From Streptomyces sp. NBC_01669 (lineage in GTDB: Bacteria; Actinomycetota; Actinomycetes; Streptomycetales; Streptomycetaceae): a DNA stretch of 64,000 nt. The notes beneath the pieces are model-generated. The model was given only the letters and a program-made list of their open reading frames with translations. It was not told the DNA's origin and made no database searches. Made by a program: the position numbers and the translations under genes. The stretch lies in assembly GCF_026339735.1 (NCBI RefSeq), contig NZ_JAPEQG010000001.1, forward strand, positions 2,604,001 to 2,668,000, in the 5' to 3' direction. Below are positions 25,692 to 34,489 of the stretch, in pieces (the first letter of the stretch is position 1; every line of letters begins with the position of its first letter).

Positions 25692-26164
25692 CGCCCGATC
25701 CCCCGCGTCATCTCCTGGGTCTCCCACCGCAGATCGAGCGCGGCCCGGTCCCTGCGCAGCCGCGCATGACGTGTGTACGCCCCGGTGAGCAGAAACGTGG
25801 TGAGGAACTGCCCGAGCCCCGCGACCATCGCCACGTTGACGGCCCCGGCGACCGGACGGGCCATCAGTCCGGGTGCGGTGACCGCCGTGACAACGTAGGC
25901 GAGGTACCAGACGACGAAGGCCAGGGTGGCGGGGACGACGAACCGCCGGTATCGACGCCGCACGTCCTGGAAGACCGCGCTGCGCTGCACCTCCAGATAG
26001 ATGTCTGCCGCGCTGTGGCTGCTCTGCGGGGCCACGGGCCCGGGGGGCCCGACGGGCATGAAGCCCCCCGCACCGTCCAGCTCGCCCCATCCGGAGGCCA
26101 GAGCGTCGTACCACGGGTCGTCGACTCGCATCGCTGCAGCGTCGCGCCCTGCTTCCTTCTCCAC
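25688..26164 (-). CDS. DUF485 membrane protein (YjcH-like partner of the symporter)
   Basis: About 158 residues. The central part has two transmembrane helices (ATLAFVVWYLAYVVTAVTA and VNVAMVAGLGQFLTTFLLTG, each within about 20 residues) separated by a short loop, the DUF485 pattern. The N-terminus is a soluble Gly/Pro-rich extension and the C-terminus is basic. The best start is GTG 26164, with GGGGAG seven bases upstream; ATG 26131 has no ribosome-binding site at a usable distance. Its stop overlaps the symporter start. DUF485 proteins accompany acetate symporters; their role is unresolved. Confidence 0.83.
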   Translation of the reverse strand: MEKEAGRDAAAMRVDDPWYDALASGWGELDGAGGFMPVGPPGPVAPQSSHSAADIYLEVQRSAVFQDVRRRYRRFVVPATLAFVVWYLAYVVTAVTAPGLMARPVAGAVNVAMVAGLGQFLTTFLLTGAYTRHARLRRDRAALDLRWETQEMTRGIGR

Positions 26165-26262
26165 CGAACAACTCCCCTTGTCCACGGACCACTTCGGCCG
26201 CGTACCCAAGAATGGGCAGATCAGGAAGTTCCCGGGCACTTCATTCGCCGCTCTTCACCTCT

Positions 26263-26943
26263 TCAGGTGAAGGATGTCCCGGGCGGGTGTGCGAGACCCC
26301 GAACGTACGCGTAGCGCACGGCCTGCGCTCTGTCGCGTACCCCGGCCTTGGCGAAGAGATTGTTGATGTGACTCTTCACCGTGGCCTGCGAGATGTGCAG
26401 CCTGCGGCCGATCTCCTGGTTGGACATCCCCTCGGCGATCAGGACGAGTACTTCCGCCTCGCGGGGCGTAAGACCGTCGGGCAGTTGCGACTGGGCAGGC
26501 CGCGGCCCGGCGGGGGCCGGTGCTGTGGTGACCCGCTCCAGCAGCCGACGCTGCACCACGGGCGAGAGCCCGGCCTCGCCCGACAGCACTGCCTGGATGG
26601 CCCGCACGATCTCGTCGCCCCCGGCGTCCTTCGTGAGGTAGCCGCGGGCGCCCGCCTGCAGCGCGGGGAAGAGCGAGTCGTCGTCCGCGAACGTCGTGAG
26701 GACCACCACCTGCGTGCCCGGATACTCCGTTCGGATGCGCCGTGTGGCCTCCACCCCGTCGCAGCGGGGCATCCGAAGATCCATCAGAACCACATCGGGC
26801 GCCCGCTCGGCGACGAGCGCGACGGCCTCTTCCCCGTCCCTCGCCGATCCCACCACCTCGACTCCGGGCAACAGCCCCAGCAGCATCACGATTCCCTCGC
26901 GCACCACCGACTGATCGTCGGCGACCACGACCCGCGCGTTCAC
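26263..26943 (-). CDS. NarL/LuxR-type response regulator
   Basis: 226 residues. The receiver domain has VVVADDQSVVREG at the N-terminus, the phosphorylated Asp in VVLMDLRMPRCDG and Lys in YLTKDAGGDE. The C-terminal LuxR helix-turn-helix is complete (LTPREAEVLVLIAEGMSNQE, then RRLHISQATVKSHINNLFAK beginning RRLHISQATV). Start GTG 26943 overlaps the kinase stop by four bases. With the kinase and the small membrane protein it forms a three-gene coupled unit. It lies about 100 bases downstream of the DUF485 gene's upstream side, so control of the symporter genes is possible but unproven. Confidence 0.92.
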   Translation of the reverse strand: MNARVVVADDQSVVREGIVMLLGLLPGVEVVGSARDGEEAVALVAERAPDVVLMDLRMPRCDGVEATRRIRTEYPGTQVVVLTTFADDDSLFPALQAGARGYLTKDAGGDEIVRAIQAVLSGEAGLSPVVQRRLLERVTTAPAPAGPRPAQSQLPDGLTPREAEVLVLIAEGMSNQEIGRRLHISQATVKSHINNLFAKAGVRDRAQAVRYAYVRGLAHPPGTSFT

Positions 26944-28103
26944 GCGGGCACCCGCAGACTCACCACGAACCCCTCCTCGCCCGGACCCGCCTCCAACGTC
27001 CCGCCGAGCAGCTCGGCGCGCTCCCTCATCCCCAGCAGACCGTATCCGGAGCCGCTGACAGCGAGCTCCTCCACGGGCCGGTGACCGCCCCGGTCCCTGA
27101 CCTCCAGAGCGACTTCGCCCGGCAGGTACTCCAGCCGTACGAGAACGGTGGCCCCCGGCGCGTGCTTGCGCACATTGGTCAGCGCCTCCTGCGCCACCCG
27201 TCGGACCGTCTGCGAGGCCTCTGCCGTCAGCGGCCGCTGCTCCCCGGCCACGGTCACCTCGCCCGGCTCCGCAGTCACAAGCTGTCTCAGGAAGTCCTCC
27301 ACCGGCGCGACCTCGCCCCGGAGCGCGGCGAGCGCCTGACGGGTCTCGGCGAGCCCCTCGCGCGCCATCGAACGCGCCGCCACCACTCGCTCCAGGACCT
27401 GGTCCCGGAACTCCCCGGAAGGCTGTCGCTCAATGAGGAGCCGCGCCGCCTCCAGGTGCACCAGCTGCGCGGAGAGACTGTGCGCGAGCACATCGTGTAT
27501 CTCCCGAGCGATCCTGGAGCGCTCGTTCAGCGCCGCCGATTCCGCTTCCGCCGCCCTCGCCGCCCGCTCCTGCGCCAGGAGCCGCAGGGCGCTGCCACGC
27601 GCCTCGGCATCCAGCCGGAGCACGTATCCCGCGAGGCAGAGGCCCCCCGTGGTCAGCGCCGTCGTCATCCACCCGTCGGCGTTGACGGCGGCGTATGCGG
27701 CGAGCGCGACGGCCGTGGCGGGAACAGCCGCCGAGAGCGGCAACCGCTCCAGTGCGGTCACCGCGCAACCGCACCACAGGACTACGGCCGGCACACCGGC
27801 ACCGGCTTGCTGCGCCCCGAAGGCCGCTGCCATCAACAGCGCCATCAACCCGAGGGAGGGCCACAGTCGGTGTTCCAGACTGGTCCGGAAGAACGCCCAC
27901 GCGGTCCAGGCGCAACCCAGTACACCCAGGAGTCCGACCGCGACTTCCCAGGGGCCGAACTTTCCGGCGGTGAAGGTGCCCCAGAGCACGAGGACCAGCA
28001 GGAGCGCGCGTACGGACCAGGCGATGACCGCCCGTGGGCGCGTGCGCCCCTGTCGGGAGAGTGCCTCCCGGGACGGCCAACTCGTCCAGGTAGCGCGTGT
28101 CAC
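26940..28103 (-). CDS. NarX/DesK-type sensor histidine kinase (HisKA_3)
   Basis: About 387 residues. The N-terminal half has five to six membrane helices without a large extracytoplasmic domain (for example ALLLVLVLWGTFTAG, LGLMALLMAAAFGAQ). The HisKA_3 dimerisation helix has the phosphorylated His in REIHDVLAHSLS, and the ATPase domain has ALTNVRKHAPGA and SGYGLLGMRERAE. Start GTG 28103 lies six bases after GGAAGGA and overlaps the stop of the small membrane protein gene by four bases (GTGA). Stimulus unknown; the membrane-embedded sensor suggests an envelope or lipid signal. Confidence 0.9.
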   Translation of the reverse strand: MTRATWTSWPSREALSRQGRTRPRAVIAWSVRALLLVLVLWGTFTAGKFGPWEVAVGLLGVLGCAWTAWAFFRTSLEHRLWPSLGLMALLMAAAFGAQQAGAGVPAVVLWCGCAVTALERLPLSAAVPATAVALAAYAAVNADGWMTTALTTGGLCLAGYVLRLDAEARGSALRLLAQERAARAAEAESAALNERSRIAREIHDVLAHSLSAQLVHLEAARLLIERQPSGEFRDQVLERVVAARSMAREGLAETRQALAALRGEVAPVEDFLRQLVTAEPGEVTVAGEQRPLTAEASQTVRRVAQEALTNVRKHAPGATVLVRLEYLPGEVALEVRDRGGHRPVEELAVSGSGYGLLGMRERAELLGGTLEAGPGEEGFVVSLRVPA

Positions 28104-28618
28104 ACACGGTCCTTCCACGCCGGCTGCGACGGCGGGCCGCCGGCAGCATCACCGTACGCCGGGCTCATCCCCCGGGCCCGCCAGGTCAGCACGGCGCTGC
28201 GCGCGAGCAGCGTCAGCGCGAGAGCGGCCATGAGGGCGGCACTGCCCTGCCGTATGCCCATCAGCGCGGCCGTCCCGTACAGCGCGGCTCTCATCGCCAG
28301 ACCTCCCGTCCAGACCAGGACGGTGGCCTTGGTACCTCTGCTCCACAGAGATCCGTCCGACTCGCGCCACAGCCGGGTCGTCCAGCCCCAGCCGACGCCG
28401 ATGACCAGCCCGACCAGCAGTTCGGCGCCGAGGACCACTGCGGACAGCGATTCGTGGCGCGAGTCGGTCAGGCCGGGTTCGCGCAGGGACAGGAAGATCA
28501 GAATGCCGGGCAGGACCCACCAGCGCCGGTCGTCCGCGATCCGTCGTGCCGAGCACTGGCGGACCACGACGAGTGCGATGACGGCAATGATCACCAGGAC
28601 ATTGATGAGTCCTGACAT
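28100..28618 (-). CDS. DUF1453-like small membrane protein
   Basis: 172 residues with four to five transmembrane helices (LINVLVIIAVIALVVV at the N-terminus, WVLPGILIFLSL, VVLGAELLVGLVIGVGWGW, LAMRAALYGTAALMGI, LMAALALTLLARSAVL) and short polar loops; I recognise the CcdC/DUF1453-like pattern with moderate confidence. It heads the operon with the kinase and regulator (four-base overlap), so it may act in the sensing unit. No catalytic motif is visible. Confidence 0.7.
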   Translation of the reverse strand: MSGLINVLVIIAVIALVVVRQCSARRIADDRRWWVLPGILIFLSLREPGLTDSRHESLSAVVLGAELLVGLVIGVGWGWTTRLWRESDGSLWSRGTKATVLVWTGGLAMRAALYGTAALMGIRQGSAALMAALALTLLARSAVLTWRARGMSPAYGDAAGGPPSQPAWKDRV

Positions 28619-28710
28619 GGCGGCCTCCGAAGTGCGGAAAGGTTCAACACCTTCGACGCTACGGAAAATGCCAGGTCAGAGAATCGGCTCAGGGGTTGAT
28701 CGTGGGTGGA

Positions 28711-28744
28711 GCCGCCGTCTCCACCCACGGGTGGAGACGGCGGC
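28711..28744 (-). terminator. Strong hairpin terminator after parE
   Basis: A perfect 15-16-bp stem (28711-28726 with 28729-28744) with a minimal loop begins six bases after the parE stop on the minus strand. Confidence 0.8.
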
Positions 28745-28750
28745 TGCCGG

Positions 28751-30871
28751 TCACGCGTCGATGCGCGAGCGGTCCAGCGTGGCGGCGGAGCTGGTGATGA
28801 ATTCCTTGCGGGGCGCGACCTCGTTGCCCATCAGCAGATCGAAGACCTGCTCGGAGGATTCGAGGTCGCCGATGTTGATCCGCCGCAGTGTCCGGTGGCG
28901 CGGATCCATCGTGGTCTCGGCCAGCTGGTCGGCGTCCATCTCACCCAGCCCCTTGTACCGCTGGATCGAGTCCTTGTACCGGACGTTCTTGCGCTGCAGC
29001 TCCAGCAGCGTCTGGCGCAGCTCGCCGTCGGAGTAGGTGTAGATGTACTTGTCCTGGCCCTTCTTCGGCTGGACCAGCTCGATCCGGTGGAGCGGGGGCA
29101 CAGCGGCGAAGACGCGTCCCGCCTCGACCATGGGCCGCATGTACCGCTGGAAGAGCGTGAGCAGCAGGATGCGGATGTGCGCGCCGTCGACATCGGCGTC
29201 CACCAGGAGGACGATCTTGCCGTAGCGGGCGGCGTCGATGTCGAAGGTCCGCCCGGACCCGGCCCCTATGACCTGGATGATCGCGCCGCACTCGGCGTTC
29301 TTCAGCATGTCCGAGACAGATGCCTTCTGGACATTGAGGATCTTGCCCCGGATCGGCAGCAACGCCTGGAACTCACTGTTCCGGGCGAGCTTGGCCGTGC
29401 CGAGCGCGGAGTCCCCCTCCACGATGAAGAGCTCGCTGCGGTCCACGTCGTCGCTGCGGCAGTCCGCGAGCTTGGCGGGCAGCGAGGAGGACTCCAGCGC
29501 CGTCTTACGACGCTGCGCGTCCTTGTGCTGCCGGGCCGCGATGCGCGTGCGCGCGGCGGCGACCGCCTTGTCCAGGACTGCCCTGGCCTGCGCCTTGGCA
29601 TCACGCTTGGTGGACGTCAGGAATGCCTTGAGTTCCTTGGCGACGACATTGGCGACGATCCGGTTGGCCGCCGAGGTGCCGAGGACCTCCTTGGTCTGGC
29701 CCTCGAACTGCGGCTCCGCCAGCCGTACGGTGACGACTGCGGTGAGGCCCTCCAGGGCGTCGTCCTTGACGATGTCGTCCTCGGCGACCCGCAGGAGCTT
29801 CGCGGAGCGGAGCACCTCGTTGACCGTCTTGGTCACGGAGCGTTCGAACCCGGTCACATGTGTGCCGCCCTTGGGGGTGGCAATGATGTTGACGAAGGAC
29901 TTGAGATTGGTGTCGTATCCCGTGCCCCAGCGCATGGCAATGTCGACGGCCAGCTCGCGCGTGACCTCGGTCGCCGTCATGTGCCCGCGCTCGTCCAGGA
30001 CCGGCACGGTCTCCTTGAAAGTGCCGTGCCCGGTCAGCCGCAGCACGTCGCAGACCGCCTTGTCCTGGGCCAGGTACTCGCAGAATTCACTGATTCCGCC
30101 CTCGAAGCGGAACGTCTCCTCGGTCTTGCCCTCACCATCGAGACCGCGTTCGTCGCGAACGACGATGGTGAGTCCGGGGACGAGGAATGCCGTCTGCCGG
30201 GCCCGCTGGTAGAGCGTCTCCAGGCCGAGCTTGGCGTCCTTGAGGAAGATCTGCCGGTCGGCCCAGTAGCGCACCCTGGTGCCGGTGCGCGCCTTCGGGA
30301 CCCGCTTCCCCTTGCGAAGGCCGTTGGCCGGGTCGAACGGGCTGTCCGGGCCCTGCTCCGTGAAGATGCCCGGCACCCCGCGCCGGAAGCTGATCGAGTG
30401 GGTCGCGCTGTTGCGGTCGACCTCGACGTCGAGCCGGGCCGAGAGCGCGTTGACCACGGAGGCTCCCACACCGTGCAGACCACCGGACGCGGCGTACGAG
30501 CCGCCGCCGAACTTGCCGCCGGCGTGAAGCTTGGTCATGACGACCTCGACGCCGGACAGTCCGGTCTTGGGCTCCACATCGACGGGGATGCCCCGGCCGT
30601 TGTCTCGGACCTCGACGGAGTTGTCCTCGTGGAGGATGACCTCGATGTGGTCGCAGTAACCGCCGAGGGCCTCGTCGACGGAGTTGTCGATGATCTCCCA
30701 GAGGCAGTGCATGAGGCCGCGGCTGTCGGTCGACCCGATGTACATCCCGGGGCGCTTGCGGACTGCCTCAAGGCCCTCGAGCACGAGAAGGTGCCGCGCG
30801 GTGTAGTTGGAGCCGTCTCGGTCTGCTCCGGTCAGCAGCGCAGTGGACGGCACGGACGTATCGGCGGTCAC
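28751..30871 (-). CDS. parE: DNA topoisomerase IV subunit B (GyrB/ParE type)
   Basis: 706 residues. The GHKL ATPase domain shows EIIDNSVDEALGGY, DNGRGIPVDV and GGLHGVGASVVNALS. The transducer domain follows, then the Toprim domain with VEGDSALGTAKLARN, PIRGKILNVQKA and the metal cluster DADVDGAHIR, ending in RYKGLGEMDADQL and EVAPRKEFI. It pairs with parC to form topoisomerase IV; together they unlink daughter chromosomes. Start GTG 30871 has GAGGAG eight bases upstream; the longer frame to 30979 lacks one. Divergent from the DUF7455 gene over a 443-base gap that must hold both promoters. Confidence 0.93.
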   Translation of the reverse strand: MTADTSVPSTALLTGADRDGSNYTARHLLVLEGLEAVRKRPGMYIGSTDSRGLMHCLWEIIDNSVDEALGGYCDHIEVILHEDNSVEVRDNGRGIPVDVEPKTGLSGVEVVMTKLHAGGKFGGGSYAASGGLHGVGASVVNALSARLDVEVDRNSATHSISFRRGVPGIFTEQGPDSPFDPANGLRKGKRVPKARTGTRVRYWADRQIFLKDAKLGLETLYQRARQTAFLVPGLTIVVRDERGLDGEGKTEETFRFEGGISEFCEYLAQDKAVCDVLRLTGHGTFKETVPVLDERGHMTATEVTRELAVDIAMRWGTGYDTNLKSFVNIIATPKGGTHVTGFERSVTKTVNEVLRSAKLLRVAEDDIVKDDALEGLTAVVTVRLAEPQFEGQTKEVLGTSAANRIVANVVAKELKAFLTSTKRDAKAQARAVLDKAVAAARTRIAARQHKDAQRRKTALESSSLPAKLADCRSDDVDRSELFIVEGDSALGTAKLARNSEFQALLPIRGKILNVQKASVSDMLKNAECGAIIQVIGAGSGRTFDIDAARYGKIVLLVDADVDGAHIRILLLTLFQRYMRPMVEAGRVFAAVPPLHRIELVQPKKGQDKYIYTYSDGELRQTLLELQRKNVRYKDSIQRYKGLGEMDADQLAETTMDPRHRTLRRINIGDLESSEQVFDLLMGNEVAPRKEFITSSAATLDRSRIDA

Positions 30872-31314
30872 GCGGTTCGCTCCTCGCTGAATTTCATTTG
30901 GGGTCCAGGTGGGTAACGGGCTCGGCTTCGGTTGCCGCTGAGAGCGTACCGAGGCCTGATAGAGCGGTTGTACCGCCACCCTCAGGGAATGCTCACACTA
31001 GACCAGCCTCGCATACGCGTTCGATCCCTCGTTGGAGTGACGCGCACATCACGTTCCCTTCGAGGCATGAACCATTTAGGCTCCGGGCACGTCCTCATGA
31101 ACAAACCGGCAAGCCGGCCGGACGGACCGACCGACCGACCAATACAAGCAACGCGAAACCGTAGCGCTACGCAATACGGCACATTCGCCGCCAACCGGCA
31201 ACAGACAGCCATCTTGAGAAGAAGTTTCGAAGAAAAGCCACGAGCGGGAACGTTTTCGGCCTGGTTGGATGTTGACCCTGGTACGACAGCTCGTCGAGCT
31301 AGAGAAGAGGCGAC
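30872..31314. other. Intergenic region between parE and the DUF7455 gene
   Basis: 443 bases without a supportable gene, less GC-rich than the surroundings. It holds divergent promoters by position. TTGACC at 31272-31277 is the best -35 candidate for the DUF7455 gene; the matching -10 is unclear. A short GACC-type tetranucleotide run lies at 31121-31140. Nothing else stands out. Confidence 0.5.
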
Positions 31315-31548
31315 GTGACTACTGTTCTGACCCCCGCGAGCCCGCTGACCGCAGCAGACCGCTGTGACCGTTGCGGCGCCCAGGCATATCTGCGCGTCGT
31401 CCTGATCAGCGGCGGTGAACTGCTTTTCTGCGCCCACCATGGTCGCAAGTTCGAGCCGGAACTCAAGAAGATCGCCGCGGAAATACAGGATGAGACGGAC
31501 CGGCTGACGGCCGTGCAGGCCAATGCCGTCGAAGAGGAACAACACTGA
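31315..31548 (+). CDS. DUF7455 family small zinc-ribbon-like protein
   Basis: 77 residues, start GTG 31315 after AGAGAAGAGG. CDRCGAQAYLRVV and LLFCAHHGRKFEPEL supply two CxxC/CxHH-like metal-binding corners, followed by a charged helical tail. Small proteins of this kind are conserved between parE and hrdB in actinobacteria and have no assigned function. It stands alone and ends before a strong bidirectional hairpin. The conserved linkage with the principal sigma factor gene suggests a basic housekeeping role; that is inference. Confidence 0.85.
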   Translation: MTTVLTPASPLTAADRCDRCGAQAYLRVVLISGGELLFCAHHGRKFEPELKKIAAEIQDETDRLTAVQANAVEEEQH

Positions 31549-31593
31549 CACCTCGCATCCACGACGAGCCAGGGTCCGGCTCCGTACCGGCCG

Positions 31594-31629
31594 ACGGGCG
31601 GCTCCCCCACCGAAGGGGGAGCCGCCCGT
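31594..31629. terminator. Bidirectional hairpin between DUF7455 and the serine protease
   Basis: A perfect 15-bp stem (31594-31608 with 31615-31629) with a 6-base loop lies between convergent genes. Confidence 0.85.
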
Positions 31630-31654
31630 TCTCGTACCTATGGAGCGACGCCGG

Positions 31655-32485
31655 TCAGCTACTGCCCGCCATCCAGCCCGCCGCCGCGGAGATCCTCGTG
31701 TAGACGCCGGGGCTGCCCGCCACCCCACAGCCATTCCCCCAGGACACCAGGCCGATGAGCCGCCCACCGGCCACCAGCGGCCCTCCGCTGTCCCCCTGGC
31801 ATGCGTCGTGCCCGCCGTGCGGTTCGCCCGCGCAGAGCATCGTCGAGGCCTCGTACGCGGCGCCCCTGCCACCCGGGTAGGCCCGCTCGCACGTGCTGTC
31901 CGGCAGAACCCTCACCTGGGCGAAGCGGAGCGACGTCACGTAGTCACCGTTCCCGGAGATGTCCCCCCAGCCGTAGACGAGGGCTGCACTACCCGGCTCA
32001 TCGGCCCGGTCACCGGCTGTGGCCATCGGGATCACACTCTCTCCGGGGAGCGCGTCGGCCAGGGTGAGCACCGCCAGATCGCCGGAGTTGGTGGTGGGGT
32101 CGTACCCCGGGTTGATCCATGTCCCCTTGACCGCGACCTCCCGGCCGCCGGAGCCGGTCAGCTCATCCCGCCCGGCAATGATCCGCAGGTCGTGCACCTG
32201 ACTCACATCGGTGCCGAGCGCCTCCCGGTTCAGACAGTGCGCGGCGGTCAGCACCTTCGTCGGCCCTACCAGCACAGCACCGCAGAACTGGCCCGCACGG
32301 GTACCTCCGAAACGGTTACGGCTGGACAGCGCCACGACCCACGGACTGTCCTTGACATGTGCCGGCTGCCCACCGATGACGATGCTGTCGGCAGCCGCCG
32401 GAACCAGGGACCCGAGCGGTATCACGGCTGCCGCGGCAACCAGGGCGAGCAGCCTGGTCATGGCGCGGACGACGGTACGGGACAT
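31655..32485 (-). CDS. Secreted trypsin-like serine protease (S1 family)
   Basis: 276 residues. An N-terminal signal peptide (hydrophobic LLALVAAAAVIPLG, cleavage near VPAAA-DS at about 32) is followed directly by the S1 domain starting IVIGG. The catalytic triad is His in LTAAHC, Asp in SGDLAVL and Ser in CQGDSGGP; the pocket strand VSWGNGCG follows. An Asp six residues before the Ser (GHDACQGDSGG) indicates trypsin-like specificity for Lys or Arg. It resembles the chymotrypsin-like Streptomyces proteases that lack a long propeptide. Convergent with the DUF7455 gene; a single gene by context. Confidence 0.92.
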   Translation of the reverse strand: MSRTVVRAMTRLLALVAAAAVIPLGSLVPAAADSIVIGGQPAHVKDSPWVVALSSRNRFGGTRAGQFCGAVLVGPTKVLTAAHCLNREALGTDVSQVHDLRIIAGRDELTGSGGREVAVKGTWINPGYDPTTNSGDLAVLTLADALPGESVIPMATAGDRADEPGSAALVYGWGDISGNGDYVTSLRFAQVRVLPDSTCERAYPGGRGAAYEASTMLCAGEPHGGHDACQGDSGGPLVAGGRLIGLVSWGNGCGVAGSPGVYTRISAAAGWMAGSS

Positions 32486-32560
32486 GCGTACTCCTGACTC
32501 TGCGGTGGACCATGCCCACTCAGAGTCATCCAGCGTGTCGGCAACCGCACCCGCACATGC

Positions 32561-32596
32561 GCCGAGGGCCCGGTTCCTCGGAACCGGGCCCTCGGC
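32561..32596 (-). terminator. Strong hairpin terminator after hrdB
   Basis: A 17-bp perfect stem (32561-32577 with 32580-32596) lies about 18 bases after the hrdB stop on the minus strand. It also faces the start region of the protease gene. Confidence 0.85.
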
Positions 32597-32613
32597 CTGC
32601 TTACTCCCGCGAC

Positions 32614-34164
32614 TTAGTCGAGGTAGTCGCGCAGCACCTGCGAACGCGACGGGTGGCGCAGCTTCGACATGGTCTTCGACTCGATCTGGCGGATGCGCTC
32701 ACGCGTCACGCCGTAGACCTTGCCGATCTCGTCGAGGGTCTTCGGCTGCCCGTCCGTGAGACCGAAGCGCATCGAGACCACGCCGGCCTCACGCTCGGAG
32801 AGGGTGTCGAGCACCGAGTGCAGCTGCTCCTGGAGGAGCGTGAAGCTGACCGCGTCGGCCGGGACGACCGCCTCGGAGTCCTCGATCAGGTCACCGAACT
32901 CGCTGTCCCCGTCCTCACCCAGCGGCGTGTGGAGGGAGATCGGCTCACGCCCGTACTTCTGGACCTCGATGACCTTCTCGGGGGTCATGTCGAGTTCCTT
33001 GGCCAGCTCCTCCGGGGTGGGCTCACGGCCCAGGTCCTGGAGCATCTGACGCTGCACACGCGCGAGCTTGTTGATGACCTCGACCATGTGCACCGGGATA
33101 CGGATGGTGCGGGCCTGGTCGGCCATGGCGCGGGTGATCGCCTGACGGATCCACCAGGTGGCGTACGTGGAGAACTTGTAGCCCTTGGTGTAGTCGAACT
33201 TCTCGACCGCGCGGATCAGACCGAGGTTGCCCTCCTGGATCAGGTCCAGGAAGAGCATGCCGCGGCCGGTGTAACGCTTGGCCAGCGAGACCACGAGGCG
33301 GAGGTTGGCCTCCAGCAGGTGGTTCTTGGCCCGGCGCCCGTCCTCGGCGATGATCTCCAGCTCGCGCTTGAGCTTCGGCGCAAGCTTGTCGGAGTTCGCC
33401 AGCTTGTCCTCGGCGAACAGGCCAGCTTCGATGCGCTTGGCGAGCTCGACCTCCTGCTCGGCGTTGAGGAGCGGGACCTTGCCGATCTGCTTCAGGTAGT
33501 CCTTGACCGGGTCGGCCGTGGCACCTGCGACGGCGACCTGCTGCGCGGGTGCGTCGTCCTCGTCGTCGTCGGAGAGGACGAAGCCCTTGTTCTCGCCCTC
33601 GGCCTCCTCGTCGTCGCCCTTGCCGACCTGCACTTCCTCGACAGCCTCGTCGCCGTCGAGGAGCTCGTCGGCGTCCTTCTTACCGGCCTTCTTCGTTGCA
33701 GTCTTCTTGGCCGCCGTCTTCTTCACGGCGGTCTTCTTGGCAGCCGTCTTCTTGGCTGCCGCCTTCTTCGCAGGGCTGGCCGCGGCAGCGTCGTCGGCCA
33801 CCACGTCCACGGTCTCGGCCGACGGGGCGGCGGTGGCCGCGACGGTCCTCGTCACGGTCGTCTTGGCCGCGACAGTCTTGGTGGCGGTGCGCTTGACCGG
33901 GCTCTTCGCTGCGACGCTCTTGCGGGCGCGCTTCGGCGACTCCGCGGCACTGACCATCAGCGTCACACCCTCTTCCTCGAGGATCTGGTTGAGGCTGCGC
34001 AGAACATTCTTCCACTGGGTTGGCGGAATCTGGTCAGCCTCGAAGGCCCGACGCACGTCATCGCCGGCGATCTGCCCATCAGCCTTTCCCCGCTCGATGA
34101 GCGCCATCACAGACTCGGACTCGGCGATCTCCGGCGGGAGCGTACGGGATGTGCTGGCCGACAC
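32614..34164 (-). CDS. hrdB: Principal RNA polymerase sigma factor HrdB
   Basis: 516 residues. The N-terminus [17 protein letters not shown] and region 1.1 are followed by a Lys/Ala-rich low-complexity segment (about 75-165, [15 protein letters not shown] repeats) typical of actinobacterial principal sigma factors. From about 215 come region 1.2 ([16 protein letters not shown]), region 2 ([30 protein letters not shown]), region 3 and region 4 ([18 protein letters not shown]), ending [10 protein letters not shown]. It directs housekeeping transcription. I choose GTG 34164, six bases after GAGAGG; an in-frame ATG two codons earlier lacks spacing. Adjacent to whiH as in other streptomycetes. The 325-base upstream gap holds the promoters. 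Confidence 0.97.
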   Translation of the reverse strand: MSASTSRTLPPEIAESESVMALIERGKADGQIAGDDVRRAFEADQIPPTQWKNVLRSLNQILEEEGVTLMVSAAESPKRARKSVAAKSPVKRTATKTVAAKTTVTRTVAATAAPSAETVDVVADDAAAASPAKKAAAKKTAAKKTAVKKTAAKKTATKKAGKKDADELLDGDEAVEEVQVGKGDDEEAEGENKGFVLSDDDEDDAPAQQVAVAGATADPVKDYLKQIGKVPLLNAEQEVELAKRIEAGLFAEDKLANSDKLAPKLKRELEIIAEDGRRAKNHLLEANLRLVVSLAKRYTGRGMLFLDLIQEGNLGLIRAVEKFDYTKGYKFSTYATWWIRQAITRAMADQARTIRIPVHMVEVINKLARVQRQMLQDLGREPTPEELAKELDMTPEKVIEVQKYGREPISLHTPLGEDGDSEFGDLIEDSEAVVPADAVSFTLLQEQLHSVLDTLSEREAGVVSMRFGLTDGQPKTLDEIGKVYGVTRERIRQIESKTMSKLRHPSRSQVLRDYLD

Positions 34165-34489
34165 GAACAACCTCTCGGAACGATGGAAAACGGCTTCCGG
34201 CCCGGCCCTGGAGAGGGCTGGAACCGACGACCGTCGGGCTGGGAATGTACCGACGGCGCGGGTTTGGCCTCAGAACTGCACAGCGCCGTCAATGGCTGCT
34301 GTATTCCTTCCGCGGCGGTCACCTCTTAAGTCATCGCACTGCCTCAAGGAGTGTTACGCCCAATCCGCGTGGCCCGAGTCACACCCCATGTGCGGCGAAT
34401 GCGACCAAAGGTGACATCCCTCAACAATTGAGCCGCCGGACCGCGAGGGTCCGGCGACACATGGTTCGTACACCCTGGCCGTACCGTGG
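34165..34489. promoter_or_regulatory. hrdB upstream region
   Basis: 325 bases with no gene. On the minus strand a GGAAT element (34303-34307 complement) is preceded by G/A-rich sequence and resembles the -35 motif of sigma-R-type promoters, which are known to drive one hrdB promoter in S. coelicolor; the matching -10 (GTT) was not clearly found. A hairpin (34434-34456) at the far end belongs to whiH. Confidence 0.4.
34434..34456 (-). terminator. Hairpin after whiH
   Basis: A 9-bp stem (CGCCGGACC with GGTCCGGCG) and 5-base loop lies 33 bases after the whiH stop on the minus strand. Confidence 0.65.

Noticed and set aside
24099..26192. Longer version of the symporter reaching across the DUF485 gene
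   Set aside because: The extra N-terminal part is not membrane-like and reads through the DUF485 gene in another frame; TTG 25691 gives the family N-terminus.
28706..30916. 736-codon plus-strand open frame opposite parE
   Set aside because: Shadow frame; the opposite strand encodes complete ParE.
31121..31140. Tetranucleotide GACC-type run upstream of DUF7455
   Set aside because: Only about four units, no secondary structure or conserved context; probably chance in GC-rich DNA.
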